From contig CAJWTH010000008.1 in assembly GCA_913047725.1 (NCBI GenBank), forward strand, positions 1 to 36,501: a stretch of 36,501 bases of DNA, given 5' to 3'. The notes under the pieces were generated by a model. It was given only the letters and a program-made list of their open reading frames with translations, was not told the origin of the DNA and ran no database searches. Made by a program: the position numbers and the translations under genes. Positions 8,271 to 16,892 of this stretch are shown here, in pieces. Every line of letters begins with the position of its first letter. Positions within the stretch are counted from its first letter, which is position 1. This stretch comes from an uncultured Planktomarina sp. (GTDB taxonomy: Bacteria > Pseudomonadota > Alphaproteobacteria > Rhodobacterales > Rhodobacteraceae).

Positions 8271-9733
8271 CGATGCAAGTTTACCGTTTGATCCGCGTTA
8301 GCTGTGTGTGTGATCACCACGCCGTCTGGCCACGTGACCGTAATATTGACCGTACGTGAGGAGCCTAAACCAAAATGTAGTGGAAGCGACTGGCCACCGG
8401 CGTGTCCACCGCCAATAGATATTTGCTGGACGTCACCACCAACCTCGACCCGTGCACCAACTGCGTTACGATTCCCGCCGTCTTGGGTCAGTTTCACCTT
8501 AAGCCAGTGGCCTACGTTTTCTGTTTCATTACGATAAATTTGTATTGGAGCTCTTCTATTTAAAACTAAAATATCCAATCGTCCATCGAGATCAAAATCG
8601 GCTAAGGCGGCGCCTCGACTACGTTCTTTGCTAGCGATTCCAGCTGACAGCCCAACTTCAATAAATCTGCCATCACTTTTCTGTATCAGTAAGTTGTTTG
8701 GATCGTAGATTGCATTTGAGGGCATTTGATCAACATTTCCTTTTGAAATAAAGAGATCAGGGCGGCCGTCATTATTGACATCACCAAATTGCGCATGCCA
8801 CCCAGTTGAAGGGCGGCCATCATCCCCAAAATATGGCCGATGGGCATATGTTCCTGTCTCAAAAGGAGCGGCTACATAGGTACCATCTTCTTGGGCTATT
8901 TGTAAAAGTTGGTCACCCATAGAGGTGAGAAAAACTTCATCACGACCGTCCCCAGTTATATCACGGCTGGCAATCCCCATTCCCCAAATTGATACTTTTT
9001 TCCAACCATCTAATTCAGTTAGGAACCGTTCATCGGCTATGTCCCACATTTGCTCATACCCATTCCGAACATAGTATTGTCGATCATTTGAAATTCTTAA
9101 ACGCATCCTGCCACTGGCGTCTTGGGCAGCCAACATTGAGAGTGTACAAAACCCTGGTTCTAATTTCTGTGCAATGTAACCGTTACCAGATGGCACCAAC
9201 AATTGATGGTTATCACAGGCAAAAAAAGGTCCTTTAGGGTCATCTAAGTCAACATAATTCCCAATAACCATATGGGGGAATTTATTATCAGACCACCATG
9301 CGCTGAACGCGGTAGACCATTGACTGGCATGTGGAATTTTAAATTCATCGGTAGCATCTACAAATTCACAATTTGCGCCACCTTTTAGCACGACATTTGG
9401 GCCAATTCGCAGAACAAAAAGATCCATATGTCCATCAGCATTAATATCTATTGGGTATGCGCCCGTAGTATCAAATAAAACTGGAATATTAGCCTGTGTA
9501 AAATTGAATTCACCAGTATTTGTAAAAAGCACTGCAGGCTTGGTGCCCCCAGCGGCAAAAAAATCAGGTAACCTATCGCCGTTGCAATCCATCACAGCAA
9601 CACCACCACCCACAAAGTGGTTCCATTCGCCCGAATAGACGTGATGTGGCAAGTTATTTGAGAAATCTTTGAAAACAGGTGATGAGTAACTTGGAGAGCA
9701 AAGCAGTACAGCTATTATAATGAGGTTCTTCAA
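8267..9733 (-). CDS. CRTAC1-family protein: VCBS/FG-GAP repeats with ASPIC/UnbV domain, secreted
   Basis: A 488-residue exported protein. The N-terminus is a type I signal peptide (hydrophobic stretch to about residue 15); the cysteine in it lacks a good lipobox. At least five Ca2+-loop repeats of the DxDxDGxxD type follow ('DCNGDRLPDF', 'DINADGHMDLF', 'DITGDGRDEVF', 'DVNNDGRPDLF', 'DFDLDGRLDIL'), the mark of a seven-bladed integrin-like propeller. The C-terminal 100 residues contain 'NAVGARVEV', 'GGGHAGGQSLPLHFGLG' and 'VTWPDG', typical of ASPIC/UnbV domains. No enzymatic role is established for this family. It converges on the di-haem peroxidase gene with a four-base overlap and diverges from the sugar importer, with which it shares the 258-base upstream gap. 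Confidence 0.88.
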   Translation of the reverse strand: MKNLIIIAVLLCSPSYSSPVFKDFSNNLPHHVYSGEWNHFVGGGVAVMDCNGDRLPDFFAAGGTKPAVLFTNTGEFNFTQANIPVLFDTTGAYPIDINADGHMDLFVLRIGPNVVLKGGANCEFVDATDEFKIPHASQWSTAFSAWWSDNKFPHMVIGNYVDLDDPKGPFFACDNHQLLVPSGNGYIAQKLEPGFCTLSMLAAQDASGRMRLRISNDRQYYVRNGYEQMWDIADERFLTELDGWKKVSIWGMGIASRDITGDGRDEVFLTSMGDQLLQIAQEDGTYVAAPFETGTYAHRPYFGDDGRPSTGWHAQFGDVNNDGRPDLFISKGNVDQMPSNAIYDPNNLLIQKSDGRFIEVGLSAGIASKERSRGAALADFDLDGRLDILVLNRRAPIQIYRNETENVGHWLKVKLTQDGGNRNAVGARVEVGGDVQQISIGGGHAGGQSLPLHFGLGSSRTVNITVTWPDGVVITHTANADQTVNLHR

Positions 9734-9945
9734 TTATTCTTACGTCCCTTTAGTATTTATAGATAGACTTTTTAATCTTTTGGCCAACCAACTTATCGTA
9801 CCAGATTTTGAATGCTTGAAAAAGTAATTTAAACCTAACTTGTTAAAAATAAAAACTTACTAACTAATACTTATTTACACTATTTATGATACATTATAAG
9901 ACGACGCGTGTTTTATATATTATGTTAAAACTAAATAGTTCTTAT

Positions 9946-9965
9946 GTTAACGCGTTAGCGCTAAC
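9946..9965. promoter_or_regulatory. LacI-family-type operator upstream of the sugar ABC importer
   Basis: The sequence GTTAACGCGTTAGCGCTAAC contains the perfect 12-base palindrome GTTAGCGCTAAC (9954-9965), overlapping a second near-palindrome GTTAACGCGTTAGC (9946-9959, one mismatched pair). Both have the central CG of LacI-family operators. It ends 26 bases before the xylF ATG. The same core, one base different, precedes zwf. The rest of the 9734-9991 gap is strongly AT-rich, with promoter-like TATA stretches but no site I can place confidently. Confidence 0.72.
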
Positions 9966-9991
9966 TTTAAAAAGTAAATTGGGAGAAAAAA

Positions 9992-11017
9992 ATGAATAAA
10001 CTTATTTTAGCGGCGGCCGTTGCTGCTGTTAGTATTACTAGTTCTGCGGTATTAGCAGGTGGTAAATCAATTGGTGTATCTTGGGCTAGTTTCCAAGAGG
10101 AGCGTTGGAAAATTGACGAAGCCGCAATGGTTGCTGCTATTGAAGCGGCAGGTAATACATATGTTTCTGCAGATGCGGAATCTTCTTCGGCCAAGCAACT
10201 TACAGACATCGAAGCGTTGATCACACAGGGCGTTGATGCGTTAGTTATCAATGCTTGGGACAAAGATGCTATTGCTCCAGCTATTGAAGCTGCGGCAAAC
10301 GAGGGTATTCCCGTGGTAGGCTACGACCGTTTGATCGAAGATGTTCGTACCTTCTATTTGACATTTGATAACGTAGGTGTTGGGCGTATCATTGCAAAAT
10401 CAGTGCAAGCTGTTCAGCCGTCTGGTAATTATGCGATTATTAAAGGTGATCCAGGTGATCCAAACGCAATGTTCCTTTTACAAGGGATGATGGAAGTAAT
10501 TGGTGACGACGTCGCATCTGGTAAGATTAAAATTGTGGGTGAGTCTTTCTCTGATGGATGGAAGCCTGAAAATGCTCAAAAAAATATGGAGCAAATTCTA
10601 ACTGCAAATGACAATAATGTTGACGCTGTCCTATCAGAAAATGACGGTATGGCTGGTGGGGTAGTTGCTGCACTTTCAGCACAAGGCCTTGTTATACCGG
10701 TTGGTGGCCAAGATGGTGACCTAGCGGCTATCAATCGTGTAGCTCGCGGTTCTCAGACAGTTTCAGTTTGGAAAGATGCTCGTGACTTGGGCAAAGCTGC
10801 TGGCGAAATTGCCTCCGCTTTGGCCGATGGTGTAGCAATGTCTGATATCAAAGGTGCATCAATATTCGACGGTGGCGAAAAAGGTATCGCTATCAATGCT
10901 ATCTTGATGGACCCAACACCGCTTACACGTAGCAATCTTAGTGTTGCAATCGACGGCGGCCACATCAGTAAAGCTCAGGCTTGTGAAGGTGCTATCGCAA
11001 ATGTAGATGGCTGCTAA
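9992..11017 (+). CDS. xylF: Sugar ABC transporter substrate-binding protein, XylF type
   Basis: A 341-residue periplasmic binding protein of the ribose/xylose class (periplasmic binding protein family 4). The signal peptide spans residues 1-22, with probable cleavage after 'AVLA'. Conserved blocks 'IGVSWASFQEERW', 'VDALVINAWDKDAIAPAI', 'VVGYDRLI', 'YAIIKGDPGDPNA', 'AVLSENDGMAGGV' and 'PVGGQDGD' match XylF. It delivers a pyranose to the XylH/XylG pair encoded next. The ATG has GGGAG at 9980-9984. A strong hairpin just downstream probably lets this gene be expressed above the membrane components. No xylA or xylB is nearby, so xylose itself is not assured as ligand; the adjacent dehydrogenase/IolE-like cluster suggests another sugar or cyclitol. 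Confidence 0.9.
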   Translation: MNKLILAAAVAAVSITSSAVLAGGKSIGVSWASFQEERWKIDEAAMVAAIEAAGNTYVSADAESSSAKQLTDIEALITQGVDALVINAWDKDAIAPAIEAAANEGIPVVGYDRLIEDVRTFYLTFDNVGVGRIIAKSVQAVQPSGNYAIIKGDPGDPNAMFLLQGMMEVIGDDVASGKIKIVGESFSDGWKPENAQKNMEQILTANDNNVDAVLSENDGMAGGVVAALSAQGLVIPVGGQDGDLAAINRVARGSQTVSVWKDARDLGKAAGEIASALADGVAMSDIKGASIFDGGEKGIAINAILMDPTPLTRSNLSVAIDGGHISKAQACEGAIANVDGC

Positions 11018-11032
11018 TTAGCTAGGTTACTC

Positions 11033-11058
11033 GGCGCCGGTCCAATTGGATCGGCGCC
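11033..11058 (+). terminator. Intercistronic hairpin (attenuator/stabiliser) after xylF
   Basis: The arms GGCGCCGGTCC and GGATCGGCGCC pair over 11 bp (one G-U) around an AATT loop, making a very stable GC-rich stem in an AT-rich gap. It is followed by ATTTAATTG rather than a full U-run, so partial termination or 3'-end protection of the binding-protein mRNA is more likely than complete termination. Such hairpins commonly follow binding-protein genes in ABC operons. Confidence 0.75.
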
Positions 11059-11176
11059 ATTTAATTGCTGTAAATTGATTTTTGATTATTTAGTTTAAAT
11101 AATCTTATGTCAAAATGGTTACTGCCTTATTTAAGAGTATTTAACTCAATAAGCTAATAAATACCCTGGATTACTC

Positions 11177-12490
11177 ATGAATGATGACTCAAAAAATGAA
11201 CCCCCTTCAAGCAGCCAAATGGGTTTTATAGCGCGCTTCCTAAATGATACTGAAATAGATACCCGCCTCTTGGGGATGCTTGGAGCATTAGCCCTAATAT
11301 GGGGTGGATTTCATTTTTACGGGGTAGTTTTTAATAATTTTGGAGCCTTTTTAACACCCCGTAACCTTTGGAACCTCTCCGTTCAGACGTCATCGATTGG
11401 AATTATGGCTACTGGCATGGTTCTAGTTATTGTTACCCGAAATATTGACCTGTCGGTTGGATCAATGATTGGTGTTATTGCCATGGCAATGGGTCTTTTG
11501 CAGGTAGAAATATTGCCTCAAATTGTTGGGATTGGGCATTGGTCAATCTGGATGATGGCGGTAATTGTTGGTTTGATTTTTGGCACTTTAATAGGTGCCC
11601 TGCATGGATGGTTAATTGCTTATCGAGAAATTCCAGCGTTCATAGTCACTCTTGGTGGCTTAATGGTATGGCGTGGCATGGCCTTTTTATCTGCAGGCGG
11701 CCGGACTATATCCCCCGTAGATGGTACATTTGCTTTGCTTGGTGGAGGACCTTACGGCGCCATTGGGGCAGTGGGTAGCTGGGCCGTTGGTTTAACAGCA
11801 TGCCTAGGGGTTGCCTACACAATTTACGCCGGACGTAAGTCTCGGATTAAGCATAATTTTCGATTACGACCCAAATGGGCGGAAGCTATGCTAGCCTTAG
11901 TGGGGTGTTCAGCAATTATTGGGGCTGTGCTTTTAGTCAACTCTTACCCGTGGCCAAAAGGGATAGTTCGGCAATATGGGGCTAAAATAGGACAAGACTT
12001 GGAAGGTACTTTTATCAGTCATGGCTTCGCAATTCCAGTTTTGATCCTAATTACTGTTGGTATTTTAATGACAATCTTAGTGACACGGACACGTTTTGGT
12101 CGCTACGTTTTTGCTATCGGGGGTAACCCAGAGGCTGCAGCACTCGCTGGAATTGATACAAAATGGGTGACAATGAAAGTTTTTGCTCTCATGGGCATGT
12201 TAACAGCAGTTGCGGCGGTTATAGCTTCAGCTCGCCTAAACTCCGCTACCAACGCATTGGGAACTTTAGACGAGCTGTATGTAATTGCAGCAGCTGTGAT
12301 TGGTGGTACATCACTCTCAGGAGGAGTTGGTAAAATTTATGGCGCTATTCTTGGAGCATTAGTCATGCAAAGCCTTCAGTCGGGTATGGTTTTAATTGGA
12401 TTTGACAGTGCTATACAAAGGATCGTGGTAGGGGTGGTCTTGGTTCTCGCAGTATACCTAGATATTTTGTACAACAAACGTGTAAAGTGA
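11177..12490 (+). CDS. xylH: Sugar ABC transporter permease, XylH type
   Basis: A 437-residue inner-membrane permease of the ribose/xylose class (BPD_transp_2 fold), with roughly ten hydrophobic segments. Diagnostic sequences are '[19 protein letters not shown]', '[36 protein letters not shown]' and, near the end, '[33 protein letters not shown]'. '[17 protein letters not shown]' is the coupling region that contacts the ATPase. It is longer than E. coli XylH (393 residues) mainly through an insert around residues 185-245, which carries a basic loop. It lies 159 bases after xylF, the gap holding the hairpin, and 10 bases before xylG. Confidence 0.92.
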   Translation: MNDDSKNEPPSSSQMGFIARFLNDTEIDTRLLGMLGALALIWGGFHFYGVVFNNFGAFLTPRNLWNLSVQTSSIGIMATGMVLVIVTRNIDLSVGSMIGVIAMAMGLLQVEILPQIVGIGHWSIWMMAVIVGLIFGTLIGALHGWLIAYREIPAFIVTLGGLMVWRGMAFLSAGGRTISPVDGTFALLGGGPYGAIGAVGSWAVGLTACLGVAYTIYAGRKSRIKHNFRLRPKWAEAMLALVGCSAIIGAVLLVNSYPWPKGIVRQYGAKIGQDLEGTFISHGFAIPVLILITVGILMTILVTRTRFGRYVFAIGGNPEAAALAGIDTKWVTMKVFALMGMLTAVAAVIASARLNSATNALGTLDELYVIAAAVIGGTSLSGGVGKIYGAILGALVMQSLQSGMVLIGFDSAIQRIVVGVVLVLAVYLDILYNKRVK

Positions 12491-12500
12491 GGCAATATAC

Positions 12501-13259
12501 ATGACCCAGAAACATACGCCTCTCGTAAATTTAAAAAATATATCAATTTCATTTGGTGGTATAAAAGCTGTGGATAAGGTTAGCGTTGACCTGTATCCAG
12601 GCGAGGTTGTTGGCCTTCTTGGCCACAATGGAGCGGGTAAATCTACACTAATTAAATGCCTATCTGGAGCTTACCAGGCAGACGCCGGTGAAATTTTCAT
12701 CAATGGTAAAAAAGTAATTATTAATAATCCTCGAGATGCCCGCGATCAGAACATTGAAACTATCTACCAGACACTTGCTTTAGCCGACAACCTAGACGCT
12801 GCATCTAACTTGTTTTTGGGCCGAGAACTGATCGGACCCGGCGGATTTCTTGATGAAAGCAAGATGGAAGCAGAGACGCGCAAAATTATGGCACGACTTA
12901 ATCCTAACTTTCAAAAATTTAATGAGCCAGTTTCTGCTCTTTCAGGCGGCCAACGTCAATCCGTCGCAATTGCCCGGGCAGTTTACTTTGATGCTAAAAT
13001 CTTGATTATGGATGAGCCTACTGCCGCTCTTGGTCCACAAGAGAGTGAGATGGTGTCCGAGTTGATCCAACAACTGAAAAAACAAGGGCTCGGTATATTT
13101 CTGATCGAGCATGACATTCACAACGTAATGAAGCTTTGTGATCGTGCCAGCGTTATGAAAAATGGTCTACTGGTGGGTACTGAGCGTGTTGGAGATGTTA
13201 CCGAAGATGACATTTTATCAATGATAATTTTAGGTAAAAATCCAAAAGTTAAAGTCTAA
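12501..13259 (+). CDS. xylG: Sugar ABC transporter ATP-binding protein, single-domain XylG type
   Basis: A 252-residue ATPase that powers the XylF/XylH importer. Walker A is GHNGAGKST (41-49), the ABC signature LSGGQ (147-151), Walker [11 protein letters not shown] (167-176), and the switch His is in 'FLIEHD'. It has one nucleotide-binding domain, unlike the roughly 500-residue tandem-domain XylG/RbsA of enterics, so two copies must pair. The ATG at 12501 follows xylH by 10 bases, with GAGGCAA as a ribosome site. It is the last gene of the rightward operon; a 120-base AT-rich gap without a recognisable terminator follows. Confidence 0.92.
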   Translation: MTQKHTPLVNLKNISISFGGIKAVDKVSVDLYPGEVVGLLGHNGAGKSTLIKCLSGAYQADAGEIFINGKKVIINNPRDARDQNIETIYQTLALADNLDAASNLFLGRELIGPGGFLDESKMEAETRKIMARLNPNFQKFNEPVSALSGGQRQSVAIARAVYFDAKILIMDEPTAALGPQESEMVSELIQQLKKQGLGIFLIEHDIHNVMKLCDRASVMKNGLLVGTERVGDVTEDDILSMIILGKNPKVKV

Positions 13260-13379
13260 ACAATACTTGTTAAGTGGATATTTTGATCTAAGATAAAGAA
13301 AATTTTCAAACTCACATATAAAATTTTTATAATGAAATGGGTTAACTGAGTTAAATAATATAAATGAGTACATTGTAAA

Positions 13380-13610
13380 TTGGGCCGTCAACTTTTTAGA
13401 TCGATTGATCTTCGTCATCCTTTTTTTGCTCCACTTTGGCGGAGGATTGCGCTTGTGGTACTGCTAGCCTCTTGGACATTAATTGAAAGCTTGATTGGCC
13501 ATATATTTTGGGCCGTTGTTATTGGGTGCTTGGGTATTTATTCAGCGTATATTTTCTTCTTTGATTTTTCTTTGATAGAAGATAAAAATCGACAAAGGGA
13601 TGAGTTCTAG
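13380..13610 (+). CDS. Small conserved-type membrane protein, two TM segments
   Basis: A 76-residue hypothetical membrane protein. The pattern 'HPFFAPLWRRIALVV' before the first hydrophobic segment (about 22-39), a second segment (about 43-62) and a charged tail 'EDKNRQRDEF' resemble small Rhodobacteraceae proteins of unknown function that I recall but cannot name. The start is taken as TTG 13380, because no in-frame ATG exists and the nearby ATG at 13364 is in another frame and stops within a few codons. It may be a tail gene of the xylFHG operon, 120 bases downstream, or independent. No function is claimed. Confidence 0.6.
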   Translation: MGRQLFRSIDLRHPFFAPLWRRIALVVLLASWTLIESLIGHIFWAVVIGCLGIYSAYIFFFDFSLIEDKNRQRDEF

Positions 13611-13664
13611 TTTGCTGAATCACTTTTTAAGTCAAAACCTATAACAAAAAATTTAATATTTATA

Positions 13665-14819
13665 TTACCTGAACATTGGTGGGCGGGCATCAATCCAGGT
13701 TCCACCTTGTCTTCCAGATTTAGCTACGGCAAAAACAGCTGCCATGGAACGCAAACCATCTTCAGCACGTGGATAAATATTAGCTGATGGATCAATGTCA
13801 CGCCGCTCCTTAAGTGCCCGAATAGCTTCAGCCAAATCTGTATAGATATTAGCAAAGGCAAGTGGCATCCCCTCGGCGTGCCCAATAGTCACCCGTGTAG
13901 TTCTGTCAGCTTCTGGTGACAAGTTATCTTCACCACGTTCAATTACCTGTAATCTCTCACCAAGTGGCATATAAAATAATTGGTTGGGGTGCTCCTGGGA
14001 CCAACGAAGTCCACCCTTCTCTCCAAAAACCTGAATTCCCAAACCATGTTGCCGCCCAATGGCAATAGACGAAGTCCATAGACGACCGACCGCGCCTCCA
14101 TCCATACGAAAATTGACCATTGCATCATCTTCTAACTCACGTGCTTCAATGCATGAAACAGTATCTGCACTTAGCTTTGTCACATCCTGACCTGTCACGA
14201 AGCTAGCCATATGCAAAGCATGTATGCCACAATCTGCAAACTGGGCAGAGACACCAGCTTGCGATGGATCGTAACGCCAACGTACGCGCGGGTTATCTGA
14301 ATCAGCGGCATCAGCATGATGGCCATGGGCAAATTCAGCATTAACAAGCCGTACTTTGCCAATATCACCGCGAGCAACCATAGCTTTCATGTGTCGTACC
14401 AATGAATATCCTGAATACCCATAATTTACAGCGCAAATTTTTCTGGTGGTTTCAGAAATTTTAACAATTTCTTCACCCTCCTCAACGGTCATCGTCATTG
14501 GTTTTTCGCATAAAACATGAAAGCCTCCCTCTAGAAAAGCTTTTGTAATTTCAAAGTGCGTAGAATTAGGGGTAGCAATGGTCACTAAATCAATTGGATC
14601 AGCATGTGCTTGTTCACCTGAAAGCATTGCTTGCCAACTGGGATAGGCGCGCTGTCCCAGCCCAAACGATTGGCCATACCTGATGCTTTCCGCCGGAATA
14701 TGGTCCAAAGCGCCTGCTGTAAACTCAAACAGTCCATCCAAGCTGGCACCTAATCTATGTGCTGGCCCAATTTGACTGCCAGCACCACCGCCGATCATTC
14801 CCCATTTTAATTTTTTCAT
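13665..14819 (-). CDS. Gfo/Idh/MocA-family sugar/cyclitol dehydrogenase
   Basis: A 384-residue NAD(P)-dependent oxidoreductase. The Rossmann motif is 'GMIGGGAGSQIG' (7-18), the catalytic Lys is in 'CEKP' (Lys106), and the C-terminal-domain motif D196-x3-H200 ('DCGIHALH') is the usual acid/base pair. Members oxidise or reduce a ring hydroxyl of sugars, inositols or their derivatives. It is the last gene of a leftward three-gene operon, 11 bases after the IolE-like gene. The very similar layout of the first and last genes (dehydrogenase-isomerase-dehydrogenase) suggests sequential redox steps on one substrate. The substrate cannot be read from sequence; the adjacent xylFHG-type importer is the likely supplier. 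Confidence 0.9.
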   Translation of the reverse strand: MKKLKWGMIGGGAGSQIGPAHRLGASLDGLFEFTAGALDHIPAESIRYGQSFGLGQRAYPSWQAMLSGEQAHADPIDLVTIATPNSTHFEITKAFLEGGFHVLCEKPMTMTVEEGEEIVKISETTRKICAVNYGYSGYSLVRHMKAMVARGDIGKVRLVNAEFAHGHHADAADSDNPRVRWRYDPSQAGVSAQFADCGIHALHMASFVTGQDVTKLSADTVSCIEARELEDDAMVNFRMDGGAVGRLWTSSIAIGRQHGLGIQVFGEKGGLRWSQEHPNQLFYMPLGERLQVIERGEDNLSPEADRTTRVTIGHAEGMPLAFANIYTDLAEAIRALKERRDIDPSANIYPRAEDGLRSMAAVFAVAKSGRQGGTWIDARPPMFR

Positions 14820-14830
14820 TTATGTGTTCC

Positions 14831-15718
14831 CTAGAAGCCAATGGATTTCAGATAGTTGCGATTGAGCTTTGCATCATTCAGTGGTGACGTGCTGCCGGTC
14901 GGATCACAGTCTTGCTCAACAGTGCACCAGCCATCGAAATTAGCGTCTAAAAGAAGCTGACGTACTCTCGGAAAATCTACATTTCCATCACCAAGGTTAC
15001 AGAAAATGCCTTGGCCACAAGCATCATAGAACCCAGTACGTTTTTTCACAACATCAGCTTTAACTACTGGGTCTATATCTTTAAAATGCATATAATTTAT
15101 GCGAGAAATGTATTTCTCCATAAACTTAACTGGATCAAATCCAGCGTAGAGATGATGGCCTGTATCAAAGCATATTCCAAGGATTTTTTCATCAATTTCA
15201 CTTAGTAAGCGTTCTAGTTCTGGTTCAAAATCCATAAAGCCAGCCGCATGGGCATGAATTCCTACAGATAGACCGTATTCTTCCGTTCCCATCTTTGCTA
15301 TTGTTAGTATTCTATCACGAAATTTTTGCCATTCAATATTATCCATTTGCTCTGCTTCTGCCGCTCGACCTGCTGTTGGAGCTCGACGGGGTGAAATACT
15401 GTCGATTAGTACCAGACGAGTGGCTCCATGCGCAGCCAGGGCTTTGCATGTACGAATTGAACCGTCTAAAACATCATCCCAACAATCTGGATCGTGAAAT
15501 GCCCGAAAAACTACACCACCGATTAACTCCTGATTAAACTGATCCAATGCCTCCGATAAAACAATGGGGTCCTCCGGCATGAAACCAACGGGACCAAGCT
15601 CAATACCGTTATAGCCTGCTATTGCGTTTTCTTCTAAAACTCGCTGCCAATCAGGATTGCGAGCATCATTTGCGAATTCCACACCCCAAGAACAAGGTGC
15701 ATTACCAATTTTAATCAT
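14831..15718 (-). CDS. IolE-like TIM-barrel sugar isomerase/epimerase/dehydratase
   Basis: A 295-residue AP-endonuclease-2/xylose-isomerase-like TIM barrel. The N-terminus 'IGNAPCSWGVEF', then 'AGYNGIELGPVGF', 'CFDTGHHLYAGFDP', 'MHFKDID' and 'NLGDGNVDFP...GWCTVEQDCDP', resemble 2-keto-myo-inositol dehydratase IolE more than generic isomerases. Likely metal ligands are Glu40, Asp185, His188, His211 and Glu268. It lies between two Gfo/Idh/MocA dehydrogenases (17- and 11-base spacers), so it probably dehydrates or isomerises a keto-sugar or keto-cyclitol that one of them makes. True IolE is not proven: iolB, iolC and iolD are absent here. No signal peptide; cytosolic. Confidence 0.85.
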   Translation of the reverse strand: MIKIGNAPCSWGVEFANDARNPDWQRVLEENAIAGYNGIELGPVGFMPEDPIVLSEALDQFNQELIGGVVFRAFHDPDCWDDVLDGSIRTCKALAAHGATRLVLIDSISPRRAPTAGRAAEAEQMDNIEWQKFRDRILTIAKMGTEEYGLSVGIHAHAAGFMDFEPELERLLSEIDEKILGICFDTGHHLYAGFDPVKFMEKYISRINYMHFKDIDPVVKADVVKKRTGFYDACGQGIFCNLGDGNVDFPRVRQLLLDANFDGWCTVEQDCDPTGSTSPLNDAKLNRNYLKSIGF

Positions 15719-15735
15719 TTATTAGCCTCTTAGGA

Positions 15736-16836
15736 TTAATAGTCTTTAACATTAACCCAAGTTTTTGTAGCACTTGAGTCATGGGCAGCGGTTACAATCC
15801 GATTTACCTCCATGCCTTCTTCGAAGGAGGGCCAAATTATGCGATTTTCTGAGATTGATGTTAAAAAATCTTTGGCTTCTATTATAATCTGGTCCTGATA
15901 ACCTGTGCCATGGCCTGGACCTTGGCAAAAATGAAGGTAGTCTGGATGGGCGGGGCCAGTAAGAATTTTGCGAAAACCCCGTTCAGTTTCAGGCCCTTCA
16001 GTCGTATATAGCCAAAGCACATTTTGATCTTCTTGATCAAAGCGAATGTGGCCTTTGGTGCCATGGACTTCATAAGCAAAACCCATCTTGCGACCTGTCG
16101 CCACTCGGCTAAAAAACATATGTCCTTGAGCGCCATTTTCAAAATGGCACATCATTTGGGCCTGATCGTCATTAGTTACCGCTAAACCATCTCTAATTTT
16201 GTGTACGGTTTCAACCGAAGCGCAAAGCCTATCTATTGGCCCCATCAAAGTGTGTGCTGCGTTTATCATGTGTGGCGCCAAATCACCCATTGTACCATTT
16301 GCAATGCCCTGTGATCGCCACCCACCAACCTTTGGGTCAGCAAAAAAGTCTTCGGTCATTTCTCCACGGAACCACGTTACATCACCTATGCGGCCTTCCA
16401 TTAAAAACTTTTTAATTTGCTGAGAAGCTGGGGTGCGAATGTAGTTGAAACCCACCATATTTGCAACGCCAGATGCCTTTGCTGCTGCGACCATTGATCG
16501 GCTTTGTTCTAAAGAACAGCCCAAGGGTTTTTCACATAAAACAGGTTTTCCAGCATTTAAAGCTGCAACAGCTATGTCGTGGTGGGTATGCTGTGGCGAA
16601 GCTATAACGATAGCTTCCACGGCAGGATCAGAAATTAAGTCTTTCCAATTAGATGTTGCCTTCTCAAAGCCATATGCATTTCGATAACGCTCTGCATTGG
16701 TTTCAGTTTGTGCACAAATTGTAACTAACCGAGGACGTAATGCGGTTTGAAACACCCCAGCAACGGCAGAAAATGCTACCGAATGGGCTTTGCCCATGTA
16801 CCCGCCACCAACTATTCCAATTCCAATACTGCTCAT
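15736..16836 (-). CDS. Gfo/Idh/MocA-family oxidoreductase
   Basis: A 366-residue NAD(P)-dependent dehydrogenase, first gene of the leftward operon. The Rossmann motif 'GIGIVGGGYMGKAHS' begins at residue 5, the catalytic Lys is in 'CEKPLG' (Lys103), and 'DLAPHMINAAH' supplies the C-domain Asp-x3-His. I chose the ATG at 16836 because family members start a few residues before the Rossmann strand. The ATG at 16878 would add 14 unconserved residues, has no ribosome site, and lies inside an inverted repeat. Together with the IolE-like protein and the second dehydrogenase it forms a probable sugar/cyclitol oxidation pathway. The exact substrate is unknown. Confidence 0.88.
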   Translation of the reverse strand: MSSIGIGIVGGGYMGKAHSVAFSAVAGVFQTALRPRLVTICAQTETNAERYRNAYGFEKATSNWKDLISDPAVEAIVIASPQHTHHDIAVAALNAGKPVLCEKPLGCSLEQSRSMVAAAKASGVANMVGFNYIRTPASQQIKKFLMEGRIGDVTWFRGEMTEDFFADPKVGGWRSQGIANGTMGDLAPHMINAAHTLMGPIDRLCASVETVHKIRDGLAVTNDDQAQMMCHFENGAQGHMFFSRVATGRKMGFAYEVHGTKGHIRFDQEDQNVLWLYTTEGPETERGFRKILTGPAHPDYLHFCQGPGHGTGYQDQIIIEAKDFLTSISENRIIWPSFEEGMEVNRIVTAAHDSSATKTWVNVKDY

Positions 16837-16875
16837 CTCAAAGCTTTCAAAGTTATATTTTAGTTGTGTTCCACG

Positions 16876-16892
16876 CATGATTAAAAATCATG
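16876..16892. promoter_or_regulatory. Inverted repeat ahead of the dehydrogenase operon
   Basis: CATGATT-AAA-AATCATG is a perfect 7+3+7 inverted repeat located 40 bases upstream of the preferred start of the leftward dehydrogenase operon. It could be a repressor site. It has no CG centre, so it is unlike the LacI-type sites ahead of zwf and xylF. Chance occurrence in AT-rich DNA is possible. Confidence 0.35.

Noticed and set aside
14831-15718. Annotation as xylose isomerase next to a xylose importer
   Set aside because: The sequence lacks XylA hallmarks and length and resembles IolE-like TIM barrels; the fold similarity alone does not support XylA.
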